From positions 165,930 through 229,929 of the forward strand of contig NZ_FNCG01000002.1 in assembly GCF_900100945.1 (NCBI RefSeq): a stretch of DNA of 64,000 bases, in the 5' to 3' direction. The translations under genes and the position numbers were made by a program. Numbering within the stretch: the first letter of the stretch is position 1; every line of letters begins with the position of its first letter. Below, piece by piece: positions 25,520-35,605 of this stretch. Source of the DNA: Mucilaginibacter gossypii (GTDB lineage Bacteria; Bacteroidota; Bacteroidia; Sphingobacteriales; Sphingobacteriaceae). The notes beneath the pieces are model-generated. The model did no database searches, had not been told where the DNA came from, and saw only the letters and a program-made list of their open reading frames with translations.

Positions 25520-28500
25520 ATGTTTAAAAGTTTACTCCTAAAAGGAAGATACTTGGGTTTGCTGCTATGCTGCCTGGTATCTTCATTGGTAGTTACAGCC
25601 CAAACAAAGTACAAAGGTAAGGTTATCGGCTCGGACGATAAGTTACCTGTTGTTGGCGCTTCCATACGCGTCAAAGGTACAAGCACTGGTACTGTAACTG
25701 ATGTTAATGGTGAATTCACCTTAAGCCTTAGCCCGGGCAATACGCTGGTAGTATCTTACATCGGCTATCAAAGTACCGAAGTTAAGGTAGGTACTGATGT
25801 AAACCTTCGGGTTACACTACAATCAGGTAGCAGTACACTGAATGAGGTGGTGGTAACCGGTTATACCGCTCAGCGTAAAAAAGATATTACCGGTTCGGTA
25901 TCGGTGGTTAACGTTGCAACCATGAAAACAGTACCTGCATCAAACACAGCCAGCTTACTTCAGGGTACTGCAGCAGGTGTTACTGTAGTTAACTCAGGTA
26001 ACCCTGGTGCTAATACTACAGTTAACGTACGTGGTGTGGGCTCTATCTTCAGTACAGCGCCCCTTATTGTAATTGACGGTGTTCAGGGCTCATTGAACGA
26101 TATCAACCCTAACGATATCGAATCAATGCAGGTATTGAAAGACGGTCAGGCATCAATTTACGGTGTGCGTGGTTCAAACGGTGTTGTGGTAGTAACAACC
26201 AAAAAAGGAAAAAGTGGTGCTGCAACTATTAGCTATGATGCTTACTATGGTACGCAAAGGCCATTAAAAGATGGTTTTAAACTGGCCGATACCAAAACGT
26301 ATGTAGAGGCCATTTATCAATCATACAAAAACAGCCCCAACGCTGACGGTTCAAGCCCTCTGGCAGGAGGTAACCCACAATATGATCCTGGAAAAACAGG
26401 TACCTGGACAATTCCAGACTATATTACACCAGCCGGAGCTCACGTAGGTGACCCAAAAACCGATCCATCAACTTATCTCTTAAATCCGTTTACTACAGAT
26501 AACCAGATCACCCGTGCCAACAAACAAGGTACCGACTGGTTTCATGAGGTGTTTAAGCCAGCTCCGATACAGAGCCATAATATTACAGCAAGCGGCGGTA
26601 ACGATAAATCAACTTACCTGATGTCAATAAGCTATCTTAATCAACAAGGTACTTTAATTGATACCTACTTCAAAAGGTATGCTGCCAGGATTAATACAAA
26701 TTTTGCTGTTGGACCTCATATCCGTGTAGGTGAAAATGCTTATATTTTTTATAAAAGAAGCCCTAACCTTAGCAACAACCAAAACGAAGGTAACGCTATT
26801 TCATACATCTATCGTGAACCACCTATTATCCCGGTTTATGATATTATGGGCAACTTTGCGGGCACTCGTTCTGGCAGTTTAGGTAACTCAAGTAACCCGG
26901 TTGCAGTTCAGGAGCGTTCAAAAGATAACAGGAACAATAACTGGGATATAACAGGCAACGTTTATGCCGAAGCTGATTTTCTGAAACATTTCACCATCCG
27001 CACCCAATTTGGTGGTACGGTCGATAATTACTACTACTACTACTTTACTAAACCTGCATATGAAAACTCAGAAGGTAATACTTCAACCAACGGTTTTACT
27101 GAAGTAGCAGGCTACAACAGCCAGTACACCTGGACTAATACCTTAAACTATAAACAGCAGTTTGGTAAACATAGCGTTAATCTATTAGCTGGTTCTGAGG
27201 CTATAACTACTTACAGACGCGGTATCCGTGCAGGTGGAGGTAACTACAATATCTCATTTGACCCTAACTATGTAACCGTAGCCAACGGTGCTAACCCACC
27301 GAGCAACGGTGTTGATCAGCTTTTTGATTCAGGTTTGCTTTCGTATTTCGCAAAATTGGACTACCAGTTTAACGATAAGTATATCTTAGGTGCAACAGTT
27401 CGTCGTGACGGTTCTTCATATTTTTCTCCAGGTCATCAATGGGGTACTTTCCCTTCAGTAACCGCTGGTTGGAGGATTTCCAAAGAGGCATTTCTGAAAG
27501 ATGTTAGCTGGCTTAATGACATGAAGATCCGCGCAAGCTATGGTAGTCTTGGCTCACTTGCCGGCGTTGAAACCCGCTTAAGTAATGCTTACAGCTTATA
27601 CGCCCAGTCAAACGGTAATGCCAATTATGACATCACTGGAACTGGTAACTCAACTGTTACAGGTTTGTACAGGATACAACAAGGTAACTTAGCTACGTCA
27701 TGGGAAACTGATAAGATCAAGAATATTGGTTTTGACGCTACTTTGTTTAACAATAAATTCGATTTCACATTTGAATATTTCCAGAAATCGGTTACAGGTT
27801 TGTTATTCCAATCAGGCGATCCTTCAATAGCACTTGCTCCCGCTGCCGTTGCAAACTTACCTTATGTTAATGGTGGTAACATTAAAAATAAAGGTTTTGA
27901 AATTGTTGCCAGCTATCATGGCAATGTCGGCAGCGACTGGAAATATGATCTGAGCCTGAATGCAAGCCATTACTCAAACCTTGTTACCGATTTGAATGGC
28001 CTTAAATACCAGGATCGTAACAGCGATGGCTCAACACGTATCCAAAACTTTGTAAGGTTACAGCCAGGGCAGCCTGTGGGCGAATTTTACGGATATAAAG
28101 TTATCGGCTTATATCGTGATGCTGCTGATATAGCTGCTTCGCCAACCGATGTTAACGCAAGGCCGGGTTTATTTAAATATGCCGACGTTAACGGTGATGG
28201 AAAGATCACCTCTGATGACAAAACATTTATAGGTAACCCTAACCCCAAATTTACAGGTGGCTTTACATTCAACGTTAGTTACAAAAACTTCGATCTGAAT
28301 GCCTTTCTTTATGGTTCATTTGGTGGCAAGATCTTTAATTACATTAAATACTGGACTTATTTCCCACAAGTATTTACCGGTAACGTAAGTGCTGATATAT
28401 TAGGCCCTAAAGTTTGGAAACCAGGTGCTGATAACAGCCAGGCAACTATCCCTGTATTAACCCGTACAGCTAACGCTGATAACACGGGTGATCCAAATTC

Positions 28501-28768
28501 ATGGTACCTTGAAAGCGGTACCTATGTTAGGTTGAAATCATTGACATTAGGTTATACCGTTCCAAATTCGCAAATCAAGGCTTTGGGTATTAAGAGATTA
28601 AGGTTTTATTTGTTGGCTAACAACTTGTTCACTATTACGAAGTACACTGGTTTAGATCCTGAGTTACAGCCATCAAACCTAAATAACAATACCAGTTTTG
28701 GTATCGACTTTGGTAACTACCCTGCCGGGCAGAAGATATATAACATTGGTGTTAACGCCTCTTTCTAA
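25520..28768 (+). CDS. SusC/RagA-family TonB-linked outer-membrane transporter
   Basis: 1082 residues. Signal peptide (LGLLLCCLVSSLVVTAQ), CarboxypepD-regulatory-like domain (about 30-110; GKVIGSDDKLPVVGASIRVK), TonB-box region LNEVVVTGYT, plug (about 120-235; VNVRGVGSIFSTAPLIVIDG and SIYGVRGSNGVVVVTTKKG) and a C-terminal 22-strand barrel ending in NASF. With its SusD lid it imports oligosaccharides across the outer membrane using TonB energy. It is followed 27 bases later by susD. The nearby GH3 and GH2 genes suggest a beta-linked glycan, but the exact substrate is open. Confidence 0.96.
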   Translation: MFKSLLLKGRYLGLLLCCLVSSLVVTAQTKYKGKVIGSDDKLPVVGASIRVKGTSTGTVTDVNGEFTLSLSPGNTLVVSYIGYQSTEVKVGTDVNLRVTLQSGSSTLNEVVVTGYTAQRKKDITGSVSVVNVATMKTVPASNTASLLQGTAAGVTVVNSGNPGANTTVNVRGVGSIFSTAPLIVIDGVQGSLNDINPNDIESMQVLKDGQASIYGVRGSNGVVVVTTKKGKSGAATISYDAYYGTQRPLKDGFKLADTKTYVEAIYQSYKNSPNADGSSPLAGGNPQYDPGKTGTWTIPDYITPAGAHVGDPKTDPSTYLLNPFTTDNQITRANKQGTDWFHEVFKPAPIQSHNITASGGNDKSTYLMSISYLNQQGTLIDTYFKRYAARINTNFAVGPHIRVGENAYIFYKRSPNLSNNQNEGNAISYIYREPPIIPVYDIMGNFAGTRSGSLGNSSNPVAVQERSKDNRNNNWDITGNVYAEADFLKHFTIRTQFGGTVDNYYYYYFTKPAYENSEGNTSTNGFTEVAGYNSQYTWTNTLNYKQQFGKHSVNLLAGSEAITTYRRGIRAGGGNYNISFDPNYVTVANGANPPSNGVDQLFDSGLLSYFAKLDYQFNDKYILGATVRRDGSSYFSPGHQWGTFPSVTAGWRISKEAFLKDVSWLNDMKIRASYGSLGSLAGVETRLSNAYSLYAQSNGNANYDITGTGNSTVTGLYRIQQGNLATSWETDKIKNIGFDATLFNNKFDFTFEYFQKSVTGLLFQSGDPSIALAPAAVANLPYVNGGNIKNKGFEIVASYHGNVGSDWKYDLSLNASHYSNLVTDLNGLKYQDRNSDGSTRIQNFVRLQPGQPVGEFYGYKVIGLYRDAADIAASPTDVNARPGLFKYADVNGDGKITSDDKTFIGNPNPKFTGGFTFNVSYKNFDLNAFLYGSFGGKIFNYIKYWTYFPQVFTGNVSADILGPKVWKPGADNSQATIPVLTRTANADNTGDPNSWYLESGTYVRLKSLTLGYTVPNSQIKALGIKRLRFYLLANNLFTITKYTGLDPELQPSNLNNNTSFGIDFGNYPAGQKIYNIGVNASF

Positions 28769-28795
28769 TATTGAGAAATTTTTAATATAAAAGTT

Positions 28796-30565
28796 ATGAA
28801 AAAAATTCAAATAAAACTGATCATACCAATAGCGTCGCTGTTGGTGTGCCTGGTGTATGCGTGCCGTAAGGATATGCTAAACAGGCCCATCCTGCAAAGC
28901 TTAAGCCCGAACATCGTTGCTAACAAAACTGGTGTTGAAAGCTTACTAATTGGTACTTATTCACTGTTGGACGGTGTAGGTGGTAATGGCGGCGGTATAA
29001 ACGCAGCCGGTTCAAACTGGTTATTTGGTAGTGTTACTGCTGGTGATGCCTATAAAGGTTCAGAGCCATCGGATGGTGGTAACGATATCTTGCCGGTAGG
29101 TAATTTTACTTATTCTACCTCGAATCCGTACATCAGAGACAAATACCGACTTTGTTTTAACGGTGTTAGCCGGGCTAATGACGTTTTGCGCACACTTCCG
29201 TTAGCAAAAGATATCAGTGCCGATGATGTAAAAAGGATTACCGGTGAAGCTCGTTTCTTAAGAGGATATTACTACATGGAACTTAAGAAAATGTACAACA
29301 TGATCCCTTACATTGACGAAACGCAAACAGATGCCAACCAGCCTAATGATAAGGATATCTGGCCGAATATAGAAGCTGACTTACAGGCAGGTATAGATAA
29401 TATTCCTGCCCTTCAATCGCAAAAAGGCCGCGCGAACAAATGGATAGCTATGGCATATCTCGCCAAAGCAAAAATGTTTCAACACAAATTTGCCGAAGCT
29501 AAAGCGTTATATGATAACCTTATACCTAATGGTACCAAACCAAGCGGCGACCACTTTGCATTGAACGATAACATGCAGAAGAACTTTAGCCCTCAGGCTG
29601 GTCAAAAAAACAGTGTAGAATCGGTATTTGCTGCACAATCATCAGTTAATGATAACTCAGGCGGTAACAACGGTAACACCGGCGATGAGTTGAACTTCCC
29701 TTACAACAGTGGGCCTGGTGCTTGCTGCGGTTTCTTCAACCCATCGCAATCATTAGGTAACTCATTTAAAACAGATGGTGACGGCTTACCATTGTTTACC
29801 ACTTTCAATTCGGGTAAAAAAGTAAGCGGTAAAACTGATCCTTACACTGGTACTTTAGATCCTCGTATTGATATCACCATGGGGCGTCCTAACATTCCTT
29901 ATCTTGACTGGGGCAATCCTCCGGCAAGTTGGATCCGTGACCCTACAGATGGTGTTTTCAATCCACGTAAAAACGTTTATTCATCTGCCGAAAAAGGTAC
30001 TAATTCAAGTACTGAAAACTACTGGGCAGCCAATGAGGTTACCTCAAACAACATTAACTTAATGCGTTGGAGCGATGTCTTACTGATGGCTGCAGAAGCT
30101 GAAGTAGAAGTTGGAAGTACTGATAAGGCTTTAGAATATGTAAATATGGTTCGTAACCGTGCTGCAAATCCTGTTTGGTGGGTATATAAAAATTCAGCAT
30201 ACGATCCGTCAAAATCGGAGTATACTACAAAGACAACCCCTGCTGATAATTATTTGGTTAAACCATATCCTGCCGGTGCATTTGCCAATAAAACTTATGC
30301 CCGTACAGCTATCCATTTCGAGCGTAAACTTGAATTGGCGATGGAAGGTCAGCGTTTCTTCGATTTACAACGCTGGGATCAAGGTACAGGCAGCATGGCT
30401 GATGAAATCAACGCTTTCTTCGCATACGATATTAACGTTAACTCACAGCTGAACGGTGCTCACTTTACTAAAGGTAAAAACGAATATTACGCTATACCTC
30501 AAAGCGAGATCGACCTTTCTGGTTCAAAAGGGGCCTCAAAACTTAAACAAAACCCTGGTTATTAA
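28796..30565 (+). CDS. RagB/SusD-family surface glycan-binding lipoprotein
   Basis: 589 residues. Lipoprotein signal with lipobox VYAC, so C23 is lipidated. SusD tetratricopeptide-like helices include ITGEARFLRGYYYMELKKMY and WIAMAYLAKAKMF; the C-terminal SusD domain has NLMRWSDVLLMAAEAEVEVG and HFERKLELAMEGQRFFDLQRW, which are strong family signatures. It caps the SusC barrel and captures the glycan at the cell surface. A terminator follows at 30595, separating the SusCD unit from the redox lipoprotein genes. Confidence 0.96.
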   Translation: MKKIQIKLIIPIASLLVCLVYACRKDMLNRPILQSLSPNIVANKTGVESLLIGTYSLLDGVGGNGGGINAAGSNWLFGSVTAGDAYKGSEPSDGGNDILPVGNFTYSTSNPYIRDKYRLCFNGVSRANDVLRTLPLAKDISADDVKRITGEARFLRGYYYMELKKMYNMIPYIDETQTDANQPNDKDIWPNIEADLQAGIDNIPALQSQKGRANKWIAMAYLAKAKMFQHKFAEAKALYDNLIPNGTKPSGDHFALNDNMQKNFSPQAGQKNSVESVFAAQSSVNDNSGGNNGNTGDELNFPYNSGPGACCGFFNPSQSLGNSFKTDGDGLPLFTTFNSGKKVSGKTDPYTGTLDPRIDITMGRPNIPYLDWGNPPASWIRDPTDGVFNPRKNVYSSAEKGTNSSTENYWAANEVTSNNINLMRWSDVLLMAAEAEVEVGSTDKALEYVNMVRNRAANPVWWVYKNSAYDPSKSEYTTKTTPADNYLVKPYPAGAFANKTYARTAIHFERKLELAMEGQRFFDLQRWDQGTGSMADEINAFFAYDINVNSQLNGAHFTKGKNEYYAIPQSEIDLSGSKGASKLKQNPGY

Positions 30566-30594
30566 TTAACCATTGATTTTAAATATTTAACTTT

Positions 30595-30624
30595 AGGTGG
30601 AGATAATTATCTCCACCTTTTTTT
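30595..30624 (+). terminator. Terminator after susD
   Basis: AGGTGGAGATAA and TTATCTCCACCT form a continuous 12-base palindrome followed by seven T. It may act as a partial terminator, because the following genes start only 18 bases later on the same strand. Confidence 0.88.
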
Positions 30625-30642
30625 ATAGTTTACTAACCAATA

Positions 30643-33600
30643 ATGAAGTATACCCTTGCCCTTATATACCTGGTTGCCGTTTTACTTAGTGCCTGTAAAA
30701 AAGCTACACTTTTTGAACAGGTTCCTTCTTCGCACTCGGGTATTACCTTCAATAATAAAATTGTTGAAAATGATGCCATAAACCCGCTTACCAAACTTAA
30801 TCTGTACAATGGCGGCGGTGTGGGCATAGGCGATTTTAATAATGATGGCTTGCAGGATATCTACTTTGTTGCCAATACCACATCAAACAAACTTTACCTT
30901 AACAAAGGTGATATGAAGTTTGATGATGTTACTTCAACTGCGGGGGTTGGCGGCAGCGGCGGATGGGGCCGGGGAGTGGCTGTTGTTGATATTAACAACG
31001 ATGGCCTTATGGATCTTTATATATGTTATACTTTACTTGATGATGCGGTTAAGCGAACTAACCTGCTTTATGTAAACCAGGGAGTGGGTAAAGATGGTAT
31101 ACCGCACTTTAAAGAAATGGCCAAGGAGTATGGTCTTAATGTAAGGCTCCACTCAACTATGGCATCGTTTTTTGATTATGATAACGATGGTGACCTGGAT
31201 ATGTACCTTACCGTTAATGAGGCTGTTGCCGGCGATAATCAAAGTACTTTCAGGCCGATAATAACTAATGGAAGTCACCGGAGTACCGGGCAGCTTTACC
31301 GCTGCGATTGGGATCCGGCGCTAAAACACCCGGTTTATACCAACGTATCCAAACAGGCAGGCATTGGGACCGAAGGCTATGGACATGCTGCCACCATTGT
31401 AGATATTAACCGAGATGGCTGGAAAGACATTTACGTAACCAACGATTTTTTAACCGATAACATTTTATACATCAATAACGGCGACGGCACTTTTACAGAT
31501 AAAGTGAAGGAGTATTTTAAGCACACCGCCTTCAGCTCCATGGGGCAGGATATTGAGGATGTAAACAACGATGGTCTTGCCGATGTTTTCGAGGTCGACA
31601 TGAACCCCGAGGATAACTACCGTAAAAAGATGTTCATGCCGCCCAACAATTACCAGATATTTCAAAATTTCGACAGGTATCAATATCAATATCAATACAC
31701 CCGTAATACTTTACAATTAAACAACGGCCCGCGAATTGGCGGTAATGATTCTATTGGCGACCCCTCATTTAGCGATGTGGCTTTTTTAAGTGGTGTTGGA
31801 CAAACAGACTGGAGCTGGGGACCCATGATAACCGATTTTGATAATGACGGGTATCGCGATATTGTAATAACCAATGGCTATCCGCGCGATGTAACCGATC
31901 ATGATTTTATAACTTTCAGGCAAATGGCCTATTCGGTAGCGTCAACCCAACAGGTGCTTGACCAAATCCCGATTGTGAAAATACCCAACTATGCTTTCCG
32001 CAATACCAATGGTGTGCAGTTTGAAGATGTAACCCAAAGCTGGGGGCTTGGTGCTCCTTCGTTTTCAAACGGATGTGCCTATGCCGATCTGGATAACGAC
32101 GGCACCATGGATATGGTTATTAACAATATTAATGATGAGGCATTCATCTACAAAAATACTTCCCGTAAAAGCGCTATAAACAGTAGTAACTACTTCCACA
32201 TACAATTTCATGGCGGCCCCAAAAACCTGAACGGTCTTGGTGCTTTTGCCGATATTTATTACGATCACGGCAAACATCAATATTATGAAAATACACCTTA
32301 CCGTGGTTATTTATCAACTATACAGGATATTGCCCACTTTGGCCTGGGTAACATATCTCTGCTCGATTCGGTAGTTATCCGCTGGGATAACGATAAAAAA
32401 CAGGTGCTTACCCATGTTAAAACTAATCAAACACTCCAGGTTAAAATTAGCGATGCGAAGCTTGATTATACCAATAAACAGCCCTCTGTTGATAATACCG
32501 CATTGTTCAAAGAGGTCACTCAATCGGCAGGAATAACCTATAAACATAATGATCAGGATTATATCGATTTTAATGTTCAGAAACTGCTTCCGCATAAACT
32601 GTCGGAATATACGCCGGCCATAGCGGTTGGCGATGTAGATGGCAATGGTTTGGACGATATGGTGGTTGGGGGTACTACAATGTATCCCGCTCAATTACTA
32701 TTGCAGCAGGCCAATGGCAAATTTATTCAGCGCGATTTAGTGCCTCAGCCTAAAACTATAGTCCCGGTTGGAAATCCCAACGATATGGCACATATGATAT
32801 CCCCTGTAAGAGTGAAGGACGAAGGCATGCTGCTTTTTGATGCCGACGGCGATGGCGACCTTGATCTGTACGTTGCCAGCGGCGGTTATGAAAGCGAGCC
32901 CGGTTCATCAAATTACCAGGACAGGCTTTATGTTAACGATGGTAAAGGCAACTTCAAACTGCAACCCGATGCCCTGCCTAAAAACTTTACCAGCAAACTG
33001 TGTGTAAAAGCAGCTGATGTAAACCGCGATGGCAAAATGGACTTGTTTATATCCGGCCGTGTGGATCCCTGGAACTATCCTAAGCCGGTTTCAAGTTTTA
33101 TTTTGCGTAACGATAGCAAGAACGGCGTTATCAAATTTACCGACGTATCCTCATCATCGGCAAAAGAGCTGAATAATATAGGCCTGGTTTGCGACGCCAC
33201 CTTTACCGATTTTAATAATGACGGATGGCCCGACCTGATTCTTACCGGCGAATGGATGCCGATCACATTCCTTAAAAACGATCGTGGCATATACAAAAAT
33301 GTAACGCAAAGCACCGGAGTTGAAAATAAGCTTGGTTGGTGGAATACAATTGCCTCCGGCGATTTTGACCACGACGGCGATACAGATTACATTGTAGGCA
33401 ATACCGGTCTCAATACTTTTTATAAAGCAACCGATCAATACCCGATTTATATTACTGCCAAAGATTTTGATAAGAATGGCAGCTACGATGCTTTCCCTTC
33501 TGTTTTTCTGAAAGATCAGCAGGGCCAATTGCAGGAATTTCCGGCTTTCGGGCGCGACGATATTGTGAAGCAAATGATCAGCATGCGTATCAGATTCCAG

Positions 33601-34257
33601 AATTATAGGTCATTTGCAACAGCGACAATGGATTCGGTGATAACCCCAAAAATGCGTGAGGGGGCATTGCGTTTAAAAGTGAATTACCTGCAATCGGTAT
33701 ACTTACGCAATGACGGGGGAGGGAAGTTTACGGCTATTCCGCTGCCGGTTGAAGCGCAAATGTCTGAACTATGCGGCATTACTATTGATGATTTTGATGG
33801 AGATGGCAACCTTGATGTTGCACTTAACGGCAATGACTACGGCACTGAGGTTGCAACCGGCCGTTACGATGCTTTTAATGGTTTATTACTAAAGGGAGAT
33901 GGCAAGGGAGGCTTTAAACCGCTCAGCATTATGCAAAGCGGTATTTATATTCCGGGCGATGGCAAGGCTTTGGTGAAGCTTAAAGGAGCCCGTGGTAACT
34001 ACCTGTTGGCAGCTACTCAAAATCGTGACAGTATGAAATTGTTTGAGCTGAAACGGCCAGTTAAAACCTATAATCTGGAGCCGCTTGATGCATTTGCAAC
34101 CATAAAATACAAAAATGGTAAAACTGCTAAACAGGAGTTTTATAATGGTAATTCTTTCTTGTCGCAATCGGGCAGATTCATTAATATTGATGATAACATG
34201 GCATCGATAACTGTAACCGATAGTTATGGCCATCAACGTAATGTACCAATTAAATAA
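30643..34257 (+). CDS. Large FG-GAP/VCBS and ASPIC/UnbV lipoprotein
   Basis: 1204 residues. Lipobox LSAC with C18. At least 13 calcium-binding-type DxDxDG loops (for example DFNNDGLQD, DYDNDGDLD, DADGDGDLD, DFDHDGDTD) mark two seven-bladed-type FG-GAP propellers, at about 50-500 and 640-1130. Between them lies an ASPIC/UnbV domain (about 525-610; HFGLGNISLLDSVVIRW). Such proteins sit next to SusCD in many Bacteroidota and are presumed surface-exposed binding scaffolds. The enzymatic role is unproven. The next gene begins 10 bases downstream, so an operon is likely. Confidence 0.92.
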   Translation: MKYTLALIYLVAVLLSACKKATLFEQVPSSHSGITFNNKIVENDAINPLTKLNLYNGGGVGIGDFNNDGLQDIYFVANTTSNKLYLNKGDMKFDDVTSTAGVGGSGGWGRGVAVVDINNDGLMDLYICYTLLDDAVKRTNLLYVNQGVGKDGIPHFKEMAKEYGLNVRLHSTMASFFDYDNDGDLDMYLTVNEAVAGDNQSTFRPIITNGSHRSTGQLYRCDWDPALKHPVYTNVSKQAGIGTEGYGHAATIVDINRDGWKDIYVTNDFLTDNILYINNGDGTFTDKVKEYFKHTAFSSMGQDIEDVNNDGLADVFEVDMNPEDNYRKKMFMPPNNYQIFQNFDRYQYQYQYTRNTLQLNNGPRIGGNDSIGDPSFSDVAFLSGVGQTDWSWGPMITDFDNDGYRDIVITNGYPRDVTDHDFITFRQMAYSVASTQQVLDQIPIVKIPNYAFRNTNGVQFEDVTQSWGLGAPSFSNGCAYADLDNDGTMDMVINNINDEAFIYKNTSRKSAINSSNYFHIQFHGGPKNLNGLGAFADIYYDHGKHQYYENTPYRGYLSTIQDIAHFGLGNISLLDSVVIRWDNDKKQVLTHVKTNQTLQVKISDAKLDYTNKQPSVDNTALFKEVTQSAGITYKHNDQDYIDFNVQKLLPHKLSEYTPAIAVGDVDGNGLDDMVVGGTTMYPAQLLLQQANGKFIQRDLVPQPKTIVPVGNPNDMAHMISPVRVKDEGMLLFDADGDGDLDLYVASGGYESEPGSSNYQDRLYVNDGKGNFKLQPDALPKNFTSKLCVKAADVNRDGKMDLFISGRVDPWNYPKPVSSFILRNDSKNGVIKFTDVSSSSAKELNNIGLVCDATFTDFNNDGWPDLILTGEWMPITFLKNDRGIYKNVTQSTGVENKLGWWNTIASGDFDHDGDTDYIVGNTGLNTFYKATDQYPIYITAKDFDKNGSYDAFPSVFLKDQQGQLQEFPAFGRDDIVKQMISMRIRFQNYRSFATATMDSVITPKMREGALRLKVNYLQSVYLRNDGGGKFTAIPLPVEAQMSELCGITIDDFDGDGNLDVALNGNDYGTEVATGRYDAFNGLLLKGDGKGGFKPLSIMQSGIYIPGDGKALVKLKGARGNYLLAATQNRDSMKLFELKRPVKTYNLEPLDAFATIKYKNGKTAKQEFYNGNSFLSQSGRFINIDDNMASITVTDSYGHQRNVPIK

Positions 34258-34267
34258 ACTATTATAA

Positions 34268-35590
34268 ATGAGATGCTTTAAAATATTTATAGCCGTTGCG
34301 GGTTGTGCCCTTGTTTTAGGTTGCGGTAGTAAGCCTAAAAAAACACCGATGATGAAAGATGCTGATGTTATACATAACAACATTGATCAGCTTACGCAGG
34401 TTATTATTTATGATGTGTTCAGCCCTCCCGTAGCAAGCCGTATTTATGGATATACCTCGCTGGCTGCTTATGAGGCAATACGTTATTCTAATCCCGGATA
34501 CAATTCAATTACAGCTCAGCTGTGGGGCTTTGGTAAACCTCCCGAACCAAAGGCAGGGGTAAAGTATAATTATACGCTTGCGGCTACATCAGCGTTTTTT
34601 GCAGTAGCTCATAAGGTTACCTTCTCTATCGATTCGCTCAAAAAATATGAGGCCAAGGTTTACGCCATGTATAAAGACAACATGGATGATTCAACCTATG
34701 CCCGCTCAATGGCATTTGGCGAAAAAATTGGCAAGTACATATTAAAAAGAGCAGCAGTTGATAATTATCCGCAAACCCGTGGCAAGCCAAGGTTTTTAGG
34801 GAACGATAATCCGGGTAACTGGCATCCCACTCCTCCCGATTACCTGGATGGTGTTGAGTTTTGCTGGGGTACTATGCATACTTTCGCAGTTGACACCTCA
34901 ACCATGTTTCCTTTGCCGCCGCCACCTGCTTTTAGTGAGGATAAAAACAGCGAGTATTTTAGACAAACAATGGAGGTGTATAACCAAAGCAAAAACATTA
35001 CGCCAGAGCAAAAAACTATTGCAAAGTTTTGGGACGATAATCCTTTTGTTATTGAGCATAATGGCCACATGATGTTTGCCAACAAAAAAATCACCCCTGG
35101 TGGTCACTGGATCGGCATAACCGCAATTGCCTGCAAGCAAACCCATGCCGATGTTGTAAAAACTGCGCAGGCTTATGCGCTTACCTCAATAGCTTTGTTT
35201 GATGCTTTTATTTGCGGCTGGCAGGTTAAATATGAAACTAATTATATAAGACCGGTAACCATTATCAATGATAAAATTGACCACGACTGGCTGCCAATGC
35301 TGCAAACACCACCATTTCCTGAGTATCCGAGCGGCCACAGCGATATCAGCGGTGCATCTGCAGTGGTGCTTACTCATTTATTTGGAGATAATTTTGCCTA
35401 TCAGGATACCAGCGACCTGCGTTATATAGGTATGCAGCGCCATTTCGATTCATTTTTGAAAGCTGCCGACGAAACTTCAATAAGCAGGTTTTACGGCGGT
35501 ATCCACTTCCTCAACAGCGTTAATCAGGGCGCTGTACAAGGAAAACAGGTAGGCGAATACATTTGGAAAAAATTAAAACTTAAAAATTAA
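34268..35590 (+). CDS. PAP2-superfamily lipoprotein, vanadium-haloperoxidase-like
   Basis: 440 residues with lipobox VLGC (C19). All three phosphate/vanadate-pocket motifs are present: K321-x6-R328-P329 (KYETNYIRP), PSGH at 354-357, and S406-R407-x5-H413 (SRFYGGIH). The Asp that usually lies four residues after the last His is replaced by Ser (S417). This pocket serves vanadium haloperoxidases (oxidising halides with H2O2) or acid phosphatases. The YGGIH spacing is typical of bacterial haloperoxidase relatives. Being embedded among FG-GAP and haem lipoproteins suggests extracytoplasmic oxidative chemistry. Phosphatase activity is the alternative. Confidence 0.85.
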   Translation: MRCFKIFIAVAGCALVLGCGSKPKKTPMMKDADVIHNNIDQLTQVIIYDVFSPPVASRIYGYTSLAAYEAIRYSNPGYNSITAQLWGFGKPPEPKAGVKYNYTLAATSAFFAVAHKVTFSIDSLKKYEAKVYAMYKDNMDDSTYARSMAFGEKIGKYILKRAAVDNYPQTRGKPRFLGNDNPGNWHPTPPDYLDGVEFCWGTMHTFAVDTSTMFPLPPPPAFSEDKNSEYFRQTMEVYNQSKNITPEQKTIAKFWDDNPFVIEHNGHMMFANKKITPGGHWIGITAIACKQTHADVVKTAQAYALTSIALFDAFICGWQVKYETNYIRPVTIINDKIDHDWLPMLQTPPFPEYPSGHSDISGASAVVLTHLFGDNFAYQDTSDLRYIGMQRHFDSFLKAADETSISRFYGGIHFLNSVNQGAVQGKQVGEYIWKKLKLKN

Positions 35591-35605
35591 GGGCTGAGCT
35601 ATTTT

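Noticed and set aside
33889..34383. Minus-strand frame of 164 codons over the FG-GAP/PAP2 gene junction
   Set aside because: Antisense to two strongly supported coding regions; no recognisable domains.
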